Positions 40,261-48,818 are shown, numbered from the stretch's first letter. The stretch is 51,214 nt of DNA from Clostridiaceae bacterium UBA6110 (GCA_002428415.1 DIWI01000058.1:1-51214), one strand, 5' to 3'. Numbers and translations are program-made. The notes: generated by a model from the sequence alone, not told the origin.

Positions 40261-40797
40261 ATGATAAGAAACAATAAGATTATGGCCGCAAGCCTTACAT
40301 TGATGCTTGGAACATTCGCGCTTGCAGGCTGCACAACCATTGAGCCTGAGGGTGTTACAGATAATTCTGTTGTTGCAGCACAGGAGCAGGCACCTGCCGA
40401 GTCAACCGGAGAAGACACAACAAGCTCAGCTACAATTGAGACCGCTGAAGGTGAGGACACAGTGAGCTCTGCAACAGGCGGCAAGGAGAACCACGGAGAG
40501 AAGGGTCCTAAGGGAGAACGAGGCGCAAGACCTGAGGAAGAAAACACTTTACAGCAGTCAATACCGGACAAGACCTTCACTTTGGATGAGCTTTCGGAAT
40601 TTGACGGGAAAGACGGAGCAGCGGCATATATCGCAATAGACGGAGTGGTTTACGACGTTACTGATGCAGATGGCTGGACTGAGGGAGAGCACGAGGGTTA
40701 CTCTGCAGGACAGGACCTGACTGCTGCCTTTGAATCATCGCCGCATAAGGATTCGATACTTAGCGGACTAGAGATCATGGGAAAGCTTGCAGAATAA
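40261..40797 (+). CDS. Lipoprotein with cytochrome b5-like heme/steroid-binding domain
   Basis: A protein of 178 residues. A type II signal peptide ends in lipobox LAGC (C24), so it is lipid-anchored outside the membrane. Residues 25 to about 100 are a low-complexity linker rich in E, T, S and G, with a short collagen-like stretch (GEKGPKGERGARPEEE). The C-terminal 75 residues form a cytochrome b5-like domain (YIAIDGVVYDVTD), with histidines in GEHEGYSAG and SSPHKDS placed like the b5 heme ligands. It may bind heme for extracytoplasmic redox. ATG 40261 is used because AAGGAG is ten bases upstream; ATG 40252 abuts it. Single gene, own terminator. Confidence 0.8.
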   Translation: MIRNNKIMAASLTLMLGTFALAGCTTIEPEGVTDNSVVAAQEQAPAESTGEDTTSSATIETAEGEDTVSSATGGKENHGEKGPKGERGARPEEENTLQQSIPDKTFTLDELSEFDGKDGAAAYIAIDGVVYDVTDADGWTEGEHEGYSAGQDLTAAFESSPHKDSILSGLEIMGKLAE

Positions 40798-40817
40798 CTC
40801 TATATAAGGTTTTTTAG

Positions 40818-40849
40818 AAGGCGGAGCCACACCAGGTGCTCCGCCTTTT
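40818..40849 (+). terminator. Rho-independent terminator of the lipoprotein gene
   Basis: AAGGCGGAGC pairs with GCTCCGCCTT and is followed by TT. Confidence 0.8.
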
Positions 40850-40901
40850 ATGGCGATTTTTATGTAGTATAAAAAACTATATAAAATAGTTGCTGATAAT
40901 A

Positions 40902-40930
40902 TTGACTTGATTGGTCAATGGGTGTAGTCT
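40902..40930 (+). promoter_or_regulatory. Promoter and probable operator of the tetR-ABC-2 operon
   Basis: -35 TTGACT (40902-40907), 17 bases, -10 TAGTCT (40925-40930). TTGAC-N7-GTCAA (40902-40918) overlaps the -35 and may be the TetR site. Confidence 0.55.
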
Positions 40931-40967
40931 GAAGCTGTAATAGGAAATCAGCCTGAGAGGAGGAGCA

Positions 40968-41603
40968 ATGTATACGAATTTTGAAAAGCTCGATGAAAGC
41001 AAGAAGGAGAGGATACTGAACGCAGCACTTGCTGAGTTTGCTAGGAATGGATACAGGAAAGCCTCCACCAACGAGATTGTAAAGGAGGCAGAAATATCAA
41101 AAGGAATCCTCTTTCATTATTTCAAGGACAAGTTGAACCTGTACAGATATCTCTACGATTATGCCATCCGGACGCTGATGGACGACCTGTATGGAAAGCT
41201 TTCATCTGGAAGTCCCGACTTCATCGAGAGGATCATGGAAATTACCAGGGCCAAGGGTCAGCTGGTACTCAAGCATCCGGAGCTGTTCAGGTTCATAGAG
41301 ACGGCTTATCTTGACGATGCGGAAGAAGCAAGAAGCTATATGGACGAAAGGACTGCCTTGATTCTGAAGGAAGCACAGGATAAAATGCTGAGTGGCATAG
41401 ATATGTCTCATTTCAAGGACGGGGTTGACATCCCAATGGCCATGCAGATAATAACATGGACATTTGACGGATACGGAAAGACTGTTTTTACAAAAGCAAA
41501 GGCTGAAGGAGCTGATATAGACTATCAGAGAATCTTCAGTGAGAGTGAGAAATACCTTAAGCTTCTAAAAAAAATGCTATATAAGGATGACGGAGGTAAT
41601 TAG
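40968..41603 (+). CDS. TetR-family transcriptional regulator
   Basis: A protein of 211 residues. The N-terminal DNA-binding region (KKERILNAALAEFARNGY, then STNEIVKEAEISKGILFHYFKDK) is clearly TetR/AcrR; the effector domain is generic helical. GAGGAGGAGC precedes ATG. It is the first gene of a four-gene operon with an ABC ATPase and two ABC-2 permeases and presumably represses it. Three bases separate it from the ATPase gene. Its ligand is likely the exported compound. Confidence 0.92.
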   Translation: MYTNFEKLDESKKERILNAALAEFARNGYRKASTNEIVKEAEISKGILFHYFKDKLNLYRYLYDYAIRTLMDDLYGKLSSGSPDFIERIMEITRAKGQLVLKHPELFRFIETAYLDDAEEARSYMDERTALILKEAQDKMLSGIDMSHFKDGVDIPMAMQIITWTFDGYGKTVFTKAKAEGADIDYQRIFSESEKYLKLLKKMLYKDDGGN

Positions 41604-41605
41604 GA

Positions 41606-42496
41606 ATGAGTGTAATAGTACTTGACAAGCTTACCAAATATTATGGGAAGACAAGGGGAATTGAGGACCTTACCTTTGATGTGAAGGAAGGTGAGATTTT
41701 TGGGTTCATCGGACCAAACGGAGCTGGAAAATCAACTACGATAAGGACCCTTCTTAGCCTTATAAGGCCGACATCAGGAAAGGCAACCATATTCGGGATG
41801 GATATCGTGAAGGATGCTCCTGAAATAGCTAAAAATGTAGGTTATTTGCCTTCTGAGGTCTTTTATTATGACAACATGAAGGTCAAGGAGCTTCTTAATT
41901 ATTCAGCATCATTCTACAAGAAGGATTGTTCGAAGAGGATCAAAGAACTTTCTGAGGTAATGGACCTGGACCTTGACAGGAAAATTGAAGACCTCTCGTT
42001 CGGAAACAAAAAAAAGGTTGGAATCGTTCAGGGTCTGCTTCACGAACCAAAGCTTATACTTCTTGATGAGCCTACAAGCGGTCTGGATCCTCTGATGCAG
42101 AAGAAATTCTTCGACCTGCTGGAGGAAGAGAACAAGAAGGGTGCTACGGTGCTGTTCTCGTCCCATATACTTGGGGAAGTGCAGAAGCTGTGCCACAGGG
42201 TAGCTATAATAAAGGACGGCAGGATAATAAGGCTCGACAACATAGAGAACCTCAGGGGAGAAACCTACAAGAGATTCAATATCGAGACTGAGGATAAGCT
42301 ATACAATGGACTGCTTAATCTCACCGGAGTGGATGACATCGTGAAGGATGAAAAATCAGCCAGCTTCTTGTATAAAGGAGATATCAACCTCGTCATGAAG
42401 GAGATTTCCGGACTGAAGCTTAAGAACATCCTGATTGAAGAACCGAGCCTTGAAGAGGTGTTCATGCACTATTATGAAAAGGGTGATGAGTCATGA
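41606..42496 (+). CDS. ABC-2 type exporter ATPase
   Basis: A protein of 296 residues. It has Walker A GPNGAGKST, a signature in the variant form LSFGNKKKVG (instead of LSGG), Walker B LILLDEPTSGLD and the switch histidine in LFSSHILGEVQ. The C-terminal 80 residues form a regulatory tail common in drug, lantibiotic and bacitracin exporters of the CcmA/BcrA type. It energises the two permeases encoded next; its stop overlaps the next start by four bases. LSFG signatures are common in this subfamily and do not imply loss of function. Confidence 0.93.
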   Translation: MSVIVLDKLTKYYGKTRGIEDLTFDVKEGEIFGFIGPNGAGKSTTIRTLLSLIRPTSGKATIFGMDIVKDAPEIAKNVGYLPSEVFYYDNMKVKELLNYSASFYKKDCSKRIKELSEVMDLDLDRKIEDLSFGNKKKVGIVQGLLHEPKLILLDEPTSGLDPLMQKKFFDLLEEENKKGATVLFSSHILGEVQKLCHRVAIIKDGRIIRLDNIENLRGETYKRFNIETEDKLYNGLLNLTGVDDIVKDEKSASFLYKGDINLVMKEISGLKLKNILIEEPSLEEVFMHYYEKGDES

Positions 42497-43290
42497 ACAT
42501 ATATCTGCACGAAATCAAGCAGTACAGGAAGTCAGCTATGATATGGACGCTTTCCATGATTGCTGTCCAATTAATGTTCCTCAGCCTTTTCAGGGAATTC
42601 ATGGCTGATTCAGAAGCATTCATGAAGGTATTTGAAGGTTTGCCAAAGGAAGTCCTGTCCGGATTTGCCATAGACCTCAAGAACCTTCTGTCATTCAACG
42701 GATATTATGGGTACATAATGACCTTCATACTCCTGTTCATGAGCATAATGGGTATGAACCTGGGTCTCTCTCTTTTCTCAAGAGAGAACACGGACAAGAC
42801 TGCGGACTTTCTCATGACCAAGCCTGTAAAGAGGGAGACTGTTGTTGCAGCGAAGCTGCTTGCAGGAATCACCCTTATTGTAATCGCTAATGCGATACTG
42901 ATAGCAGAGGTGTTTTTCATAGCTGGTGTACTTATCAATGTTGAATTCGATAAGGGTGTTTGTCTGCTCCTGGGACTTTCAGTTCTCATAACAGAGCTCT
43001 TGTTCTTTGCCATGGGTTCACTTTGGGCAGTATTTGCAAAGAGGATCAGGTCAGTTGTTACCGTATCGGTAAGCATAGTCATGACGTTTTTTATCGCCTC
43101 TACCATATCGAGGATAATCGAGGAAGACAAGGTGAGGATCCTCCTTCCGTTCAGGTATTTCGAATCGATTTATATACTGCGTGAAAGTAGCTATGAGACA
43201 GTATTTCTCCTGACTTCTATCGCAGCTGCAGCAGTTTTTATTGGTCTTTCATTCCTTGTTTTCAAGAGGAAAGACATACACGCCGTGTAA
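42493..43290 (+). CDS. ABC-2 transporter permease subunit 1
   Basis: A protein of 265 residues with six hydrophobic helices, beginning MNIYLHEIKQYRKSAMIWTLS, typical of BcrB/ABC-2 permeases. The conserved coupling region LFSRENTDKTADFLMTKPVKR lies between helices 2 and 3. It overlaps the ATPase gene by four bases. It pairs with the homologous permease encoded 13 bases downstream, probably as a heterodimeric exporter. By eye both share the TADFLMTKP/TSEFLMVKP element, so they arose by duplication. Confidence 0.88.
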   Translation: MNIYLHEIKQYRKSAMIWTLSMIAVQLMFLSLFREFMADSEAFMKVFEGLPKEVLSGFAIDLKNLLSFNGYYGYIMTFILLFMSIMGMNLGLSLFSRENTDKTADFLMTKPVKRETVVAAKLLAGITLIVIANAILIAEVFFIAGVLINVEFDKGVCLLLGLSVLITELLFFAMGSLWAVFAKRIRSVVTVSVSIVMTFFIASTISRIIEEDKVRILLPFRYFESIYILRESSYETVFLLTSIAAAAVFIGLSFLVFKRKDIHAV

Positions 43291-43303
43291 GGAGGCAAGG
43301 TCC

Positions 43304-44101
43304 ATGAACATATACTTAAAGGAAATGAAAGCCCAGACAAGGTCACTGATCTTCTGGGGCATAGGAATACTTGCCATGACCTTCGGAGGTATGAGCAAGT
43401 ATGGTGCACTTAATGTCACAGGCCAGGATTTCAATGTGATACTTGATGCAATGCCCAAGTTCCTGAAGCTTTTGTTCGGTATGAACGGGCTCAATATAAA
43501 TACTTTGGCCGGATACTTCGGTGTCCTCATCTCGTATCTCATTCTAATGGCAGCGATTCACGCTGCAATGCTTGGCGCAAACATAGTGTCTAAGGAAGAG
43601 AATGTAAAGACATCTGAATTCCTTATGGTCAAGCCAAGGTCAAGGACTCAGATAATGGCTTCAAAGATATTTGCAGGTCTTACAGGCCTTATCATATTCA
43701 ACGCCATGATGTTTGCCATGTCAAAGTTCTCAGTTGATTTTTACTCGAAAGGTGAGGTAATAGACAAACTTCTTTATGAGATGGCAATGTCAATGTTCTT
43801 AATACAGTGCATATTTTTCCTGATCGGAACATCGGTTGCATCAGTAATCAAACGTCCCAAGGTGTCTACAAGCCTTGTCATGTCGATAACCCTTGTCTTC
43901 TATCTGACTTCGATTCTTAGTGAAATGGTAGAACAGGGTGAATTCCTTAGGTACCTGACACCATTCAGGTTCTTTTCGGTACCTGAACTAATTGATGGAA
44001 CGGGGTTAAGGATTGAGTTTGTACTGATCTCCATTGCAATCATACTGATTCTCAATGTCGTTACCTTCAGGGGCTTCAACAAGCGTGACCTGTACATATA
44101 G
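43304..44101 (+). CDS. ABC-2 transporter permease subunit 2
   Basis: A protein of 265 residues, the same length and plan as the preceding permease: an MNIYLKEMKAQTRSLIFWG start, six helices, and coupling region SKEENVKTSEFLMVKPRSR. ATG 43304 has AAGGAGG in front; a longer frame from 43241 overlaps the previous gene and is not needed. It is the last gene of the tetR-ABC operon. The exporter substrate is unknown; antimicrobial peptide or drug resistance is usual for this architecture. Confidence 0.88.
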   Translation: MNIYLKEMKAQTRSLIFWGIGILAMTFGGMSKYGALNVTGQDFNVILDAMPKFLKLLFGMNGLNINTLAGYFGVLISYLILMAAIHAAMLGANIVSKEENVKTSEFLMVKPRSRTQIMASKIFAGLTGLIIFNAMMFAMSKFSVDFYSKGEVIDKLLYEMAMSMFLIQCIFFLIGTSVASVIKRPKVSTSLVMSITLVFYLTSILSEMVEQGEFLRYLTPFRFFSVPELIDGTGLRIEFVLISIAIILILNVVTFRGFNKRDLYI

Positions 44102-44197
44102 AAATGGTAATTGTTCACAGAATTGATAAGCAATGGCAATTTCTTTGGCATAAAGAGTTGTATAATTAAGATAAGAAATACTTAAGGAGGGATCGTA

Positions 44198-44395
44198 ATG
44201 CTTGAAGCTAAAGAAGGCTATTGCACCACCTGCGAAAGACTGTCTTACTTTGTGCCGGTCGAGGAAGGCTACCAGTGCCAGAACTGCCAGGCCATTAACA
44301 CGATGAAAGGGCCTTCTGAACCGGATGAGGCTCCTGACATCAAAGCGGAATTGTTCGCCGATGTCAACGATCCGCCGATGGATGAGATTCTATAG
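44198..44395 (+). CDS. Small zinc-ribbon protein
   Basis: A protein of 65 residues. Two CxxC knuckles (YCTTCERL and YQCQNCQAI) 18 residues apart make a treble-clef or ribbon zinc site. The C-terminal half is acidic (EPDEAPDIKAELFADVNDPP). AAGGAGGG precedes ATG, a -10-like TATAAT lies at 44161, and a strong terminator follows, so this is a real single-gene unit. It does not resemble a family I can name. It is too short for the DUF35 partner of SCP-x thiolases, despite the thiolase gene nearby. Confidence 0.75.
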   Translation: MLEAKEGYCTTCERLSYFVPVEEGYQCQNCQAINTMKGPSEPDEAPDIKAELFADVNDPPMDEIL

Positions 44396-44420
44396 TCAAA
44401 AGATGTTAGATTGAAAAGAA

Positions 44421-44453
44421 GAATCCCCGCGATAGTAGAATTCGCGGGGATTC
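44421..44453 (+). terminator. Rho-independent terminator of the zinc-ribbon gene
   Basis: A perfect 12-bp stem, GAATCCCCGCGA against TCGCGGGGATTC, with a 9-base loop; no strong T-run. Confidence 0.75.
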
Positions 44454-44508
44454 GTCATTGTAAAACCTAATAGAGGGGTAATTGGTTAGGGTTAGTGATG
44501 TGTATGAG

Positions 44509-45144
44509 TTAGGTATATAGTGAAGCTATCTTCTCCTTGTACTTTCTTGAGACTACTCCAATCAGCCTTCCTATTGATAGCGAGGCAATTATGGTGCCTT
44601 CCCTAAGTCCGGTTATGTTTCCCATGAATACCAGTCCCAGAATGATGGATGTTGAGACACAAATGACGTCAAAAATGGATTTCACTTTTGAAAACTCAAC
44701 GTGCCAGTGGTCCGAAATTGTCTTCACCAGTCCATCAGGAGCGTTCATAACAACATCAGTAAGCACGACAGTGTACACACCGAAAGCAATCAGGACAAGG
44801 CTTACCGCCAGCATGGCAAGCCTCACAGGATATATGTCCGTAGCCAGGTTCCTGGTGAGGAACATGCTCATGTCCGTAAACAGACCGAAAACGTAAGAGA
44901 ATACGAACTGGAGCAGATGCCTCAGCTTGAAATCCTTCTTGAGTATGAACAGCTGAAGCACTATGCATAACGAATAGAAGGCTGTGGTTGTGAAACCTAC
45001 AGTCTGACCTGATATCCTGCTCAAAGTATAGGGTATTGAGCTGACAGGTGATACTCCGAGTCCGGATCGAATTGAAAATGCTATGCCGAATGACAGGACT
45101 ACCAGTCCCAGGATATATACAATGAATCTTCGAATATTAGGCAT
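44509..45144 (-). CDS. YczE/YyaS-family integral membrane protein
   Basis: A protein of 211 residues with five predicted helices. It opens RFIVYILGLVVLSFGIAFSIRSGLGVSPVSSIPY, split here as the family's GLGVSP turn after helix 1, with the conserved MNAPDGLVKTIS in the middle and GREGT-like GLREGTIIASLSIGRLIG near the end. Family members are often beside transcription factors and may be transporters; function unknown. It is transcribed leftwards as a single gene, convergent with the zinc-ribbon gene. Confidence 0.8.
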   Translation of the reverse strand: MPNIRRFIVYILGLVVLSFGIAFSIRSGLGVSPVSSIPYTLSRISGQTVGFTTTAFYSLCIVLQLFILKKDFKLRHLLQFVFSYVFGLFTDMSMFLTRNLATDIYPVRLAMLAVSLVLIAFGVYTVVLTDVVMNAPDGLVKTISDHWHVEFSKVKSIFDVICVSTSIILGLVFMGNITGLREGTIIASLSIGRLIGVVSRKYKEKIASLYT

Positions 45145-45230
45145 TGGTTGTTACTCCTTCAAGGTTATCGTTTGTGCTTAGCAAAATTGGCAGAGGGCAT
45201 GACAATACATGTCGGGTGTCAATCGAATGC

Positions 45231-45254
45231 GTTACAAACGGCTTACCGTGTAAC
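45231..45254. repeat. Hairpin downstream of the divergent thiolase gene
   Basis: GTTAC-AA-ACGG-CTTA-CCGT-GTAAC, two short stems with a 2-base bulge, four bases beyond the thiolase stop. No T-run; a weak terminator or processing site. Confidence 0.4.
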
Positions 45255-45256
45255 AA

Positions 45257-46456
45257 TCAATCTACTTTAATAACTACTGCAGCTCCGATATCACCTGCTG
45301 CACATCCGGTGAAGGCACCATAACCTCCGCCCTGTGCCGCGAGAAGCTCGATCAGCTCGATTATGGACCTGCCTGCAGTCGGTCCCTGAGGATGGCCGTA
45401 TACCAGGGAAGATCCGCAATTGTTTATCATCCTCTGGTCGATGCCAAGCATCCTTCCAAGGTTCGCATCATTGACAGCAAATGGGTTATGTGTCTTGACC
45501 TGGCTCAGGTCCCTCACTGAAATTCCTGCGCTCATCAGAGCCTTCTCAAGTGCAGGTGCAGGTGCAGCAGCCATCCTTCCGGCTCCTATCCTCACGATGC
45601 CATATGACAGCACCTGGACATTTATGTTCTTGTCAGTGCTAAGCTCTTTAGCCTTTTCTTTATTGGTGACAATTATTCCGCAATTGCCGTCAGCAGGATG
45701 TGTCTGGCTTCCGAAGGTAAGGACACCGCCTTCCTCAAGTGGTTTTAGTCTGGCCAGCTCTTCAGCTATAGTTGGCTTTACTCCCTCATCTTCTGAGAGA
45801 TACTTGAAGTTCTTCTTCCCTTCTTTGAGCTCAACCGGGAACATGTAACGCTTCTGGAATTCCCTGTCGTTTGCCAGTGCATCAAGATACTGCTGATATC
45901 TGAGTAGCGCAATTTCGTCGCATTCCTCTCTGGTTATGCCGACTTCCTTCGCAATGAGCTCTGCTGTCTGGTACATTTGCAGTCCCGCTCCCGGTGACGG
46001 ATCCTTTTTAAAATTGTCCAGAACAACATTCTCCACATCAAGGCTGCCCGTCTTTGGGTTCGGGGCTACAATGATAGGGGTGCTGGAGCATCTGTCGGTG
46101 GAGAGGCAGAACACTGTATCAAAATTTCCAAGCTCAACATCATTCGCAGCAAGTCCTAGGGTAGTTGTAGAGGTAGCACAGACCTGGTTCAATGAAATTG
46201 CAGGAATTTCCTTCTTCCTGTCAAGGATAACAGCTGCAGCATATGCATGGCCGTAAAAAGACAGAGGATTGACGACGGTAGATCCGAAGTAAAGATAGTC
46301 CAATACGGTAGGATCTATCTGCTTGTCTGCAAACCACCTCTTCGCAGTATCTGCACCCAGAACAATCGGGTTTTCTCCCTTAAGTGAACCGTTCCATCTT
46401 ACAAATGGAGTTGAATAGTAACCTCCGTAAGGAATGAATGCTTTTGTGTAAGCCAT
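45257..46456 (-). CDS. Divergent thiolase-superfamily enzyme
   Basis: A protein of 399 residues. It has nucleophile C93 (NQVCATSTTT), histidine in VYGHPQGPTAGRS and a late cysteine in FTGCAAGDIGAA, so the catalytic triad is complete. However, the surrounding sequence differs from acetoacetyl-CoA thiolase: GHPQG replaces GHPLG and GCAAGD replaces CIGGGMG. It also has an unusual N-terminus (FIPYGGYYSTPFVRWNGSLKG). It probably cleaves or forms a 3-oxoacyl-CoA of unusual structure. AAGGAGG precedes ATG, and a perfect RpoN promoter lies about 50 bases upstream. It is divergently arranged with the second thiolase operon around a shared activator gene. Confidence 0.85.
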   Translation of the reverse strand: MAYTKAFIPYGGYYSTPFVRWNGSLKGENPIVLGADTAKRWFADKQIDPTVLDYLYFGSTVVNPLSFYGHAYAAAVILDRKKEIPAISLNQVCATSTTTLGLAANDVELGNFDTVFCLSTDRCSSTPIIVAPNPKTGSLDVENVVLDNFKKDPSPGAGLQMYQTAELIAKEVGITREECDEIALLRYQQYLDALANDREFQKRYMFPVELKEGKKNFKYLSEDEGVKPTIAEELARLKPLEEGGVLTFGSQTHPADGNCGIIVTNKEKAKELSTDKNINVQVLSYGIVRIGAGRMAAAPAPALEKALMSAGISVRDLSQVKTHNPFAVNDANLGRMLGIDQRMINNCGSSLVYGHPQGPTAGRSIIELIELLAAQGGGYGAFTGCAAGDIGAAVVIKVD

Positions 46457-46506
46457 GGGTAAATCCTCCTTTATGATAGTCTTAAAAACAACATCAATAT
46501 TTATAA

Positions 46507-46522
46507 AGCAAGAACAGTGCCA
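46507..46522 (-). promoter_or_regulatory. Sigma-54 promoter of the divergent thiolase gene
   Basis: Minus strand TGGCACTGTTCTTGCT, a full consensus match, about 50 bases upstream of the start codon. Confidence 0.9.
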
Positions 46523-46757
46523 AAATCATCGATGTGTCGTATTGACAAAATGATAAAAAATGACCATTAACTACGGATAAATTCTAATAAGTGCTAAATA
46601 TTCTACCTGCGCATTTGAAATTTATAAATCGTATACACGAGTCCAATTAAGGCAGTTGGAAATTGAAGGAACAAATTCTCAAATAGTAGAATATTAGCGC
46701 ATTTTTGCAATACGAATCTCCAATTCAGTCACAGTTTAGATATACCTTATTGAAGAA

Positions 46758-46784
46758 AAACACAAACCTGGAAGGCTTGTGTTT
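46758..46784 (-). terminator. Terminator of the PAS activator gene
   Basis: AAACACAAACC pairs with GGCTTGTGTTT (one mismatch), with a 5-base loop, followed leftwards by TTCTTC after the T-rich stem end. Confidence 0.75.
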
Positions 46785-46797
46785 CCATACTTGAATC

Positions 46798-48240
46798 TCA
46801 TTTTACACCGATTTTTTTCTGGATTCCCAGCTCCTGCATCTTTCTGTAAAGCATGCTTCTGTGGATTCCAAGGATGTCAGCAATCTCATTTACTCTCCAT
46901 TCCTTCTCATTAAGTAGCTTTGTTATATATTCCTTCTCAACAGCCCTTACAAGTGACTTAAGGTCGCCGGAATGATGTTCGACTTTTTCATGAAGCGTTT
47001 CAGCATCAATCACAAAGTCGTTTTCATTAGATGGTCCTGCAATCGTGAGCTCAGCGATATCATTGATGCTGCCGGGAACTATGACCATCCTTTCAATCAG
47101 ATTCCTGAGCTCCCGGATGTTTCCAGGCCAGCTGTGGGCTTCAAGTGTCTTTTTCATTTCCGGTGTCAGAGATAGGTCTGTATCATATTTCTTGTTGAAC
47201 TGTGAAATGAAATGCTCCGCTATAGGAACGATGTCCTCTTTTCTTTCGCGTAGCGGAGGAATCTTCACTGGAATGACATTTATCCTATAAAAAAGGTCCT
47301 CCCTGAACGTTCCGTCCTTGACCTTCAAAGCAAGGTCCTTGTTCGTTGCAACAATCAGACGTACATCAGTCTTTATGGATGCGGTTCCACCAAGTCTCTG
47401 GACTTCACCGGATTCAATTGTCCTGAGCAGCTTCGTCTGCAGCAGTAGAGGCATATCACCAATTTCATCAAGAAACAAAGTTCCCGTATCTGCCATCTCA
47501 AAGAAGCCAGGCTTTCCTTTAGTCAAGGCTCCTGAAAAGGCTCCCTTCTCATATCCGAAGAATTCCGATTCCAAGAGCTCAGTCGGTATGGCTGAGCAAT
47601 TTACCGGAATGAATGGTTCATTGCACCGCTGACTCTCGTTGTGTATAAACCTTGATAGTACTTCCTTTCCCGTTCCGGATTCACCTTGAAGGTACACTGT
47701 GCTGTTGGTCCATGCAACCTTCTCCAAATATGAAAGGATTTCTATCATTGATGGACTCTCTGCAATTACAGCGTTCCTGTTCTTATCCAGGCTGCCGATA
47801 TATTCAATAGCGGATTTGTACCTTCTGGATTTTGCCTTGACAGTGTTGAGCTCTTCAAGGTATTTGTCCATAAGGCTTTGCACTCGTACATTTGTAACAG
47901 TCATTACTATCTTATGCTTTTCATCAAATATCGGTGTGCAAGTTGAGACGACCCTGTTGCCTTCTTTGACTGTAACGATCCCTGTGGTCCTTTCGCCCTT
48001 GACGATCGCTTCCTTAACTACAGAATGGTCGTAGCGACCTTCCTTGACAAGGTCATCCACATTTCTTCCAATCAGGTCCTTCTCGGGAAGACCCATGTTC
48101 TCATATGCTACCGGTGATACATAAGTGACAGTCCCAAGGTGGTCTGTAACCATAATGCCATCTGAAGAGTTGTTGAGCACTTCAATCATTTGATTGAATG
48201 AAATTGTGGTCTTATTGAACAAGCGTTGTGATTCTGCCAC
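46798..48240 (-). CDS. Sigma-54-dependent activator, PAS-AAA+-HTH, with GAFSGA loop
   Basis: A protein of 480 residues. A PAS sensor (about 15-125, NSSDGIMVTDHLGTVTYVSP) is followed by the AAA+ domain with Walker A GESGTGKE and Walker B FLDEIGDM, and a C-terminal Fis-type helix-turn-helix (VNEIADILGIHRSMLYRKMQEL). The sigma-54 contact loop reads GAFSGA instead of GAFTGA, a conservative but noteworthy change. The start is GTG 48240, with AGGAGG eight bases upstream; the nearby ATG is out of frame. It lies between two RpoN promoters (46507 leftwards, 48726 rightwards) and is the obvious activator of both thiolase units. Confidence 0.92.
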   Translation of the reverse strand: MAESQRLFNKTTISFNQMIEVLNNSSDGIMVTDHLGTVTYVSPVAYENMGLPEKDLIGRNVDDLVKEGRYDHSVVKEAIVKGERTTGIVTVKEGNRVVSTCTPIFDEKHKIVMTVTNVRVQSLMDKYLEELNTVKAKSRRYKSAIEYIGSLDKNRNAVIAESPSMIEILSYLEKVAWTNSTVYLQGESGTGKEVLSRFIHNESQRCNEPFIPVNCSAIPTELLESEFFGYEKGAFSGALTKGKPGFFEMADTGTLFLDEIGDMPLLLQTKLLRTIESGEVQRLGGTASIKTDVRLIVATNKDLALKVKDGTFREDLFYRINVIPVKIPPLRERKEDIVPIAEHFISQFNKKYDTDLSLTPEMKKTLEAHSWPGNIRELRNLIERMVIVPGSINDIAELTIAGPSNENDFVIDAETLHEKVEHHSGDLKSLVRAVEKEYITKLLNEKEWRVNEIADILGIHRSMLYRKMQELGIQKKIGVK

Positions 48241-48567
48241 TTCATGGTCCTCCTTTGAAAAATATGCTCTTTAAGAAATGGATTTCAATAAATAATCTTA
48301 CTATAAGATGAAGAATTTGTCATGGAATTGTGAAAAAATAGCTGAATTCACCATTATTCATTTTGAAATTTATATCTATTGGGTAACTATGCAGATCACG
48401 GTAAAATCTGAATAAATATGAGTGGACTCAATAAAAACATTATTGTTACTTAAAAAATATCAAAACAATTAAGTATATTTAACCATAAATACCAATGATG
48501 TGTCCAATAGTAAAGATTTTCAGAAATCTAATTGGTTGCAAAAATGCGATTTTTATGAGATTTAAGA

Positions 48568-48593
48568 AAAAAGTCTACAATTGTAGACTTTTT
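48568..48593. repeat. Perfect 26-bp palindrome, candidate activator site or hairpin
   Basis: Centred between 48580 and 48581 with core GTCTACAATTGTAGAC and A/T flanks. It lies about 135-160 bases upstream of the RpoN promoter, as expected for an enhancer. As RNA it would also resemble a terminator, but no gene runs into it from the left. Confidence 0.55.
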
Positions 48594-48725
48594 CTTTGTG
48601 GTTAAAGATATCGATTTCAGTAAACGTTTCTTGAAAGTAAGAAAATCAGCACCTTGTTTTGATAAAGTAATAACAAAACACATAAGATTTATCATATTTA
48701 TCAATTAAATTTCGATTTGAAGTTT

Positions 48726-48741
48726 TGGCACGCGGATTGCT
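48726..48741 (+). promoter_or_regulatory. Sigma-54 promoter of the thiolase-SDR-GntP operon
   Basis: TGGCACGCGGATTGCT, a full consensus match, 78 bases upstream of the thiolase start codon. Confidence 0.92.
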
Positions 48742-48818
48742 CTATATATGGCAAGTGAAACGAAGGGGCAAATCTTCGATTGATCAAATCTCAGGTACAA
48801 ACAATTCAGGAGGTAGGA

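Larger units (their letters stand above)
46457..46797. other. Region between the divergent thiolase and activator genes
   Basis: 341 bases, no gene: leftward RpoN promoter (46507-46522), a TCGTATACACGA near-dyad (46627-46638), and the activator's terminator (46758-46784). Confidence 0.6.
48241..48818. other. Regulatory region upstream of the thiolase-SDR-GntP operon
   Basis: 578 very A+T-rich bases with no gene. It contains a perfect 26-bp palindrome (48568-48593) and the RpoN promoter (48726-48741). The promoter of the leftward activator must lie at its left end, but I see no clear boxes. Confidence 0.6.

Noticed and set aside
42001..42020. Non-canonical ABC signature LSFG as a sign of a broken ATPase
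   Set aside because: All other motifs are intact and this variant is usual in the BcrA/CcmA-like exporter group.
44134..44150. RpoN-like TGGCAATTTCTTTGGC before the zinc-ribbon gene
   Set aside because: The GC element is one base out of register and the downstream TATAAT better explains transcription, so it was not called.
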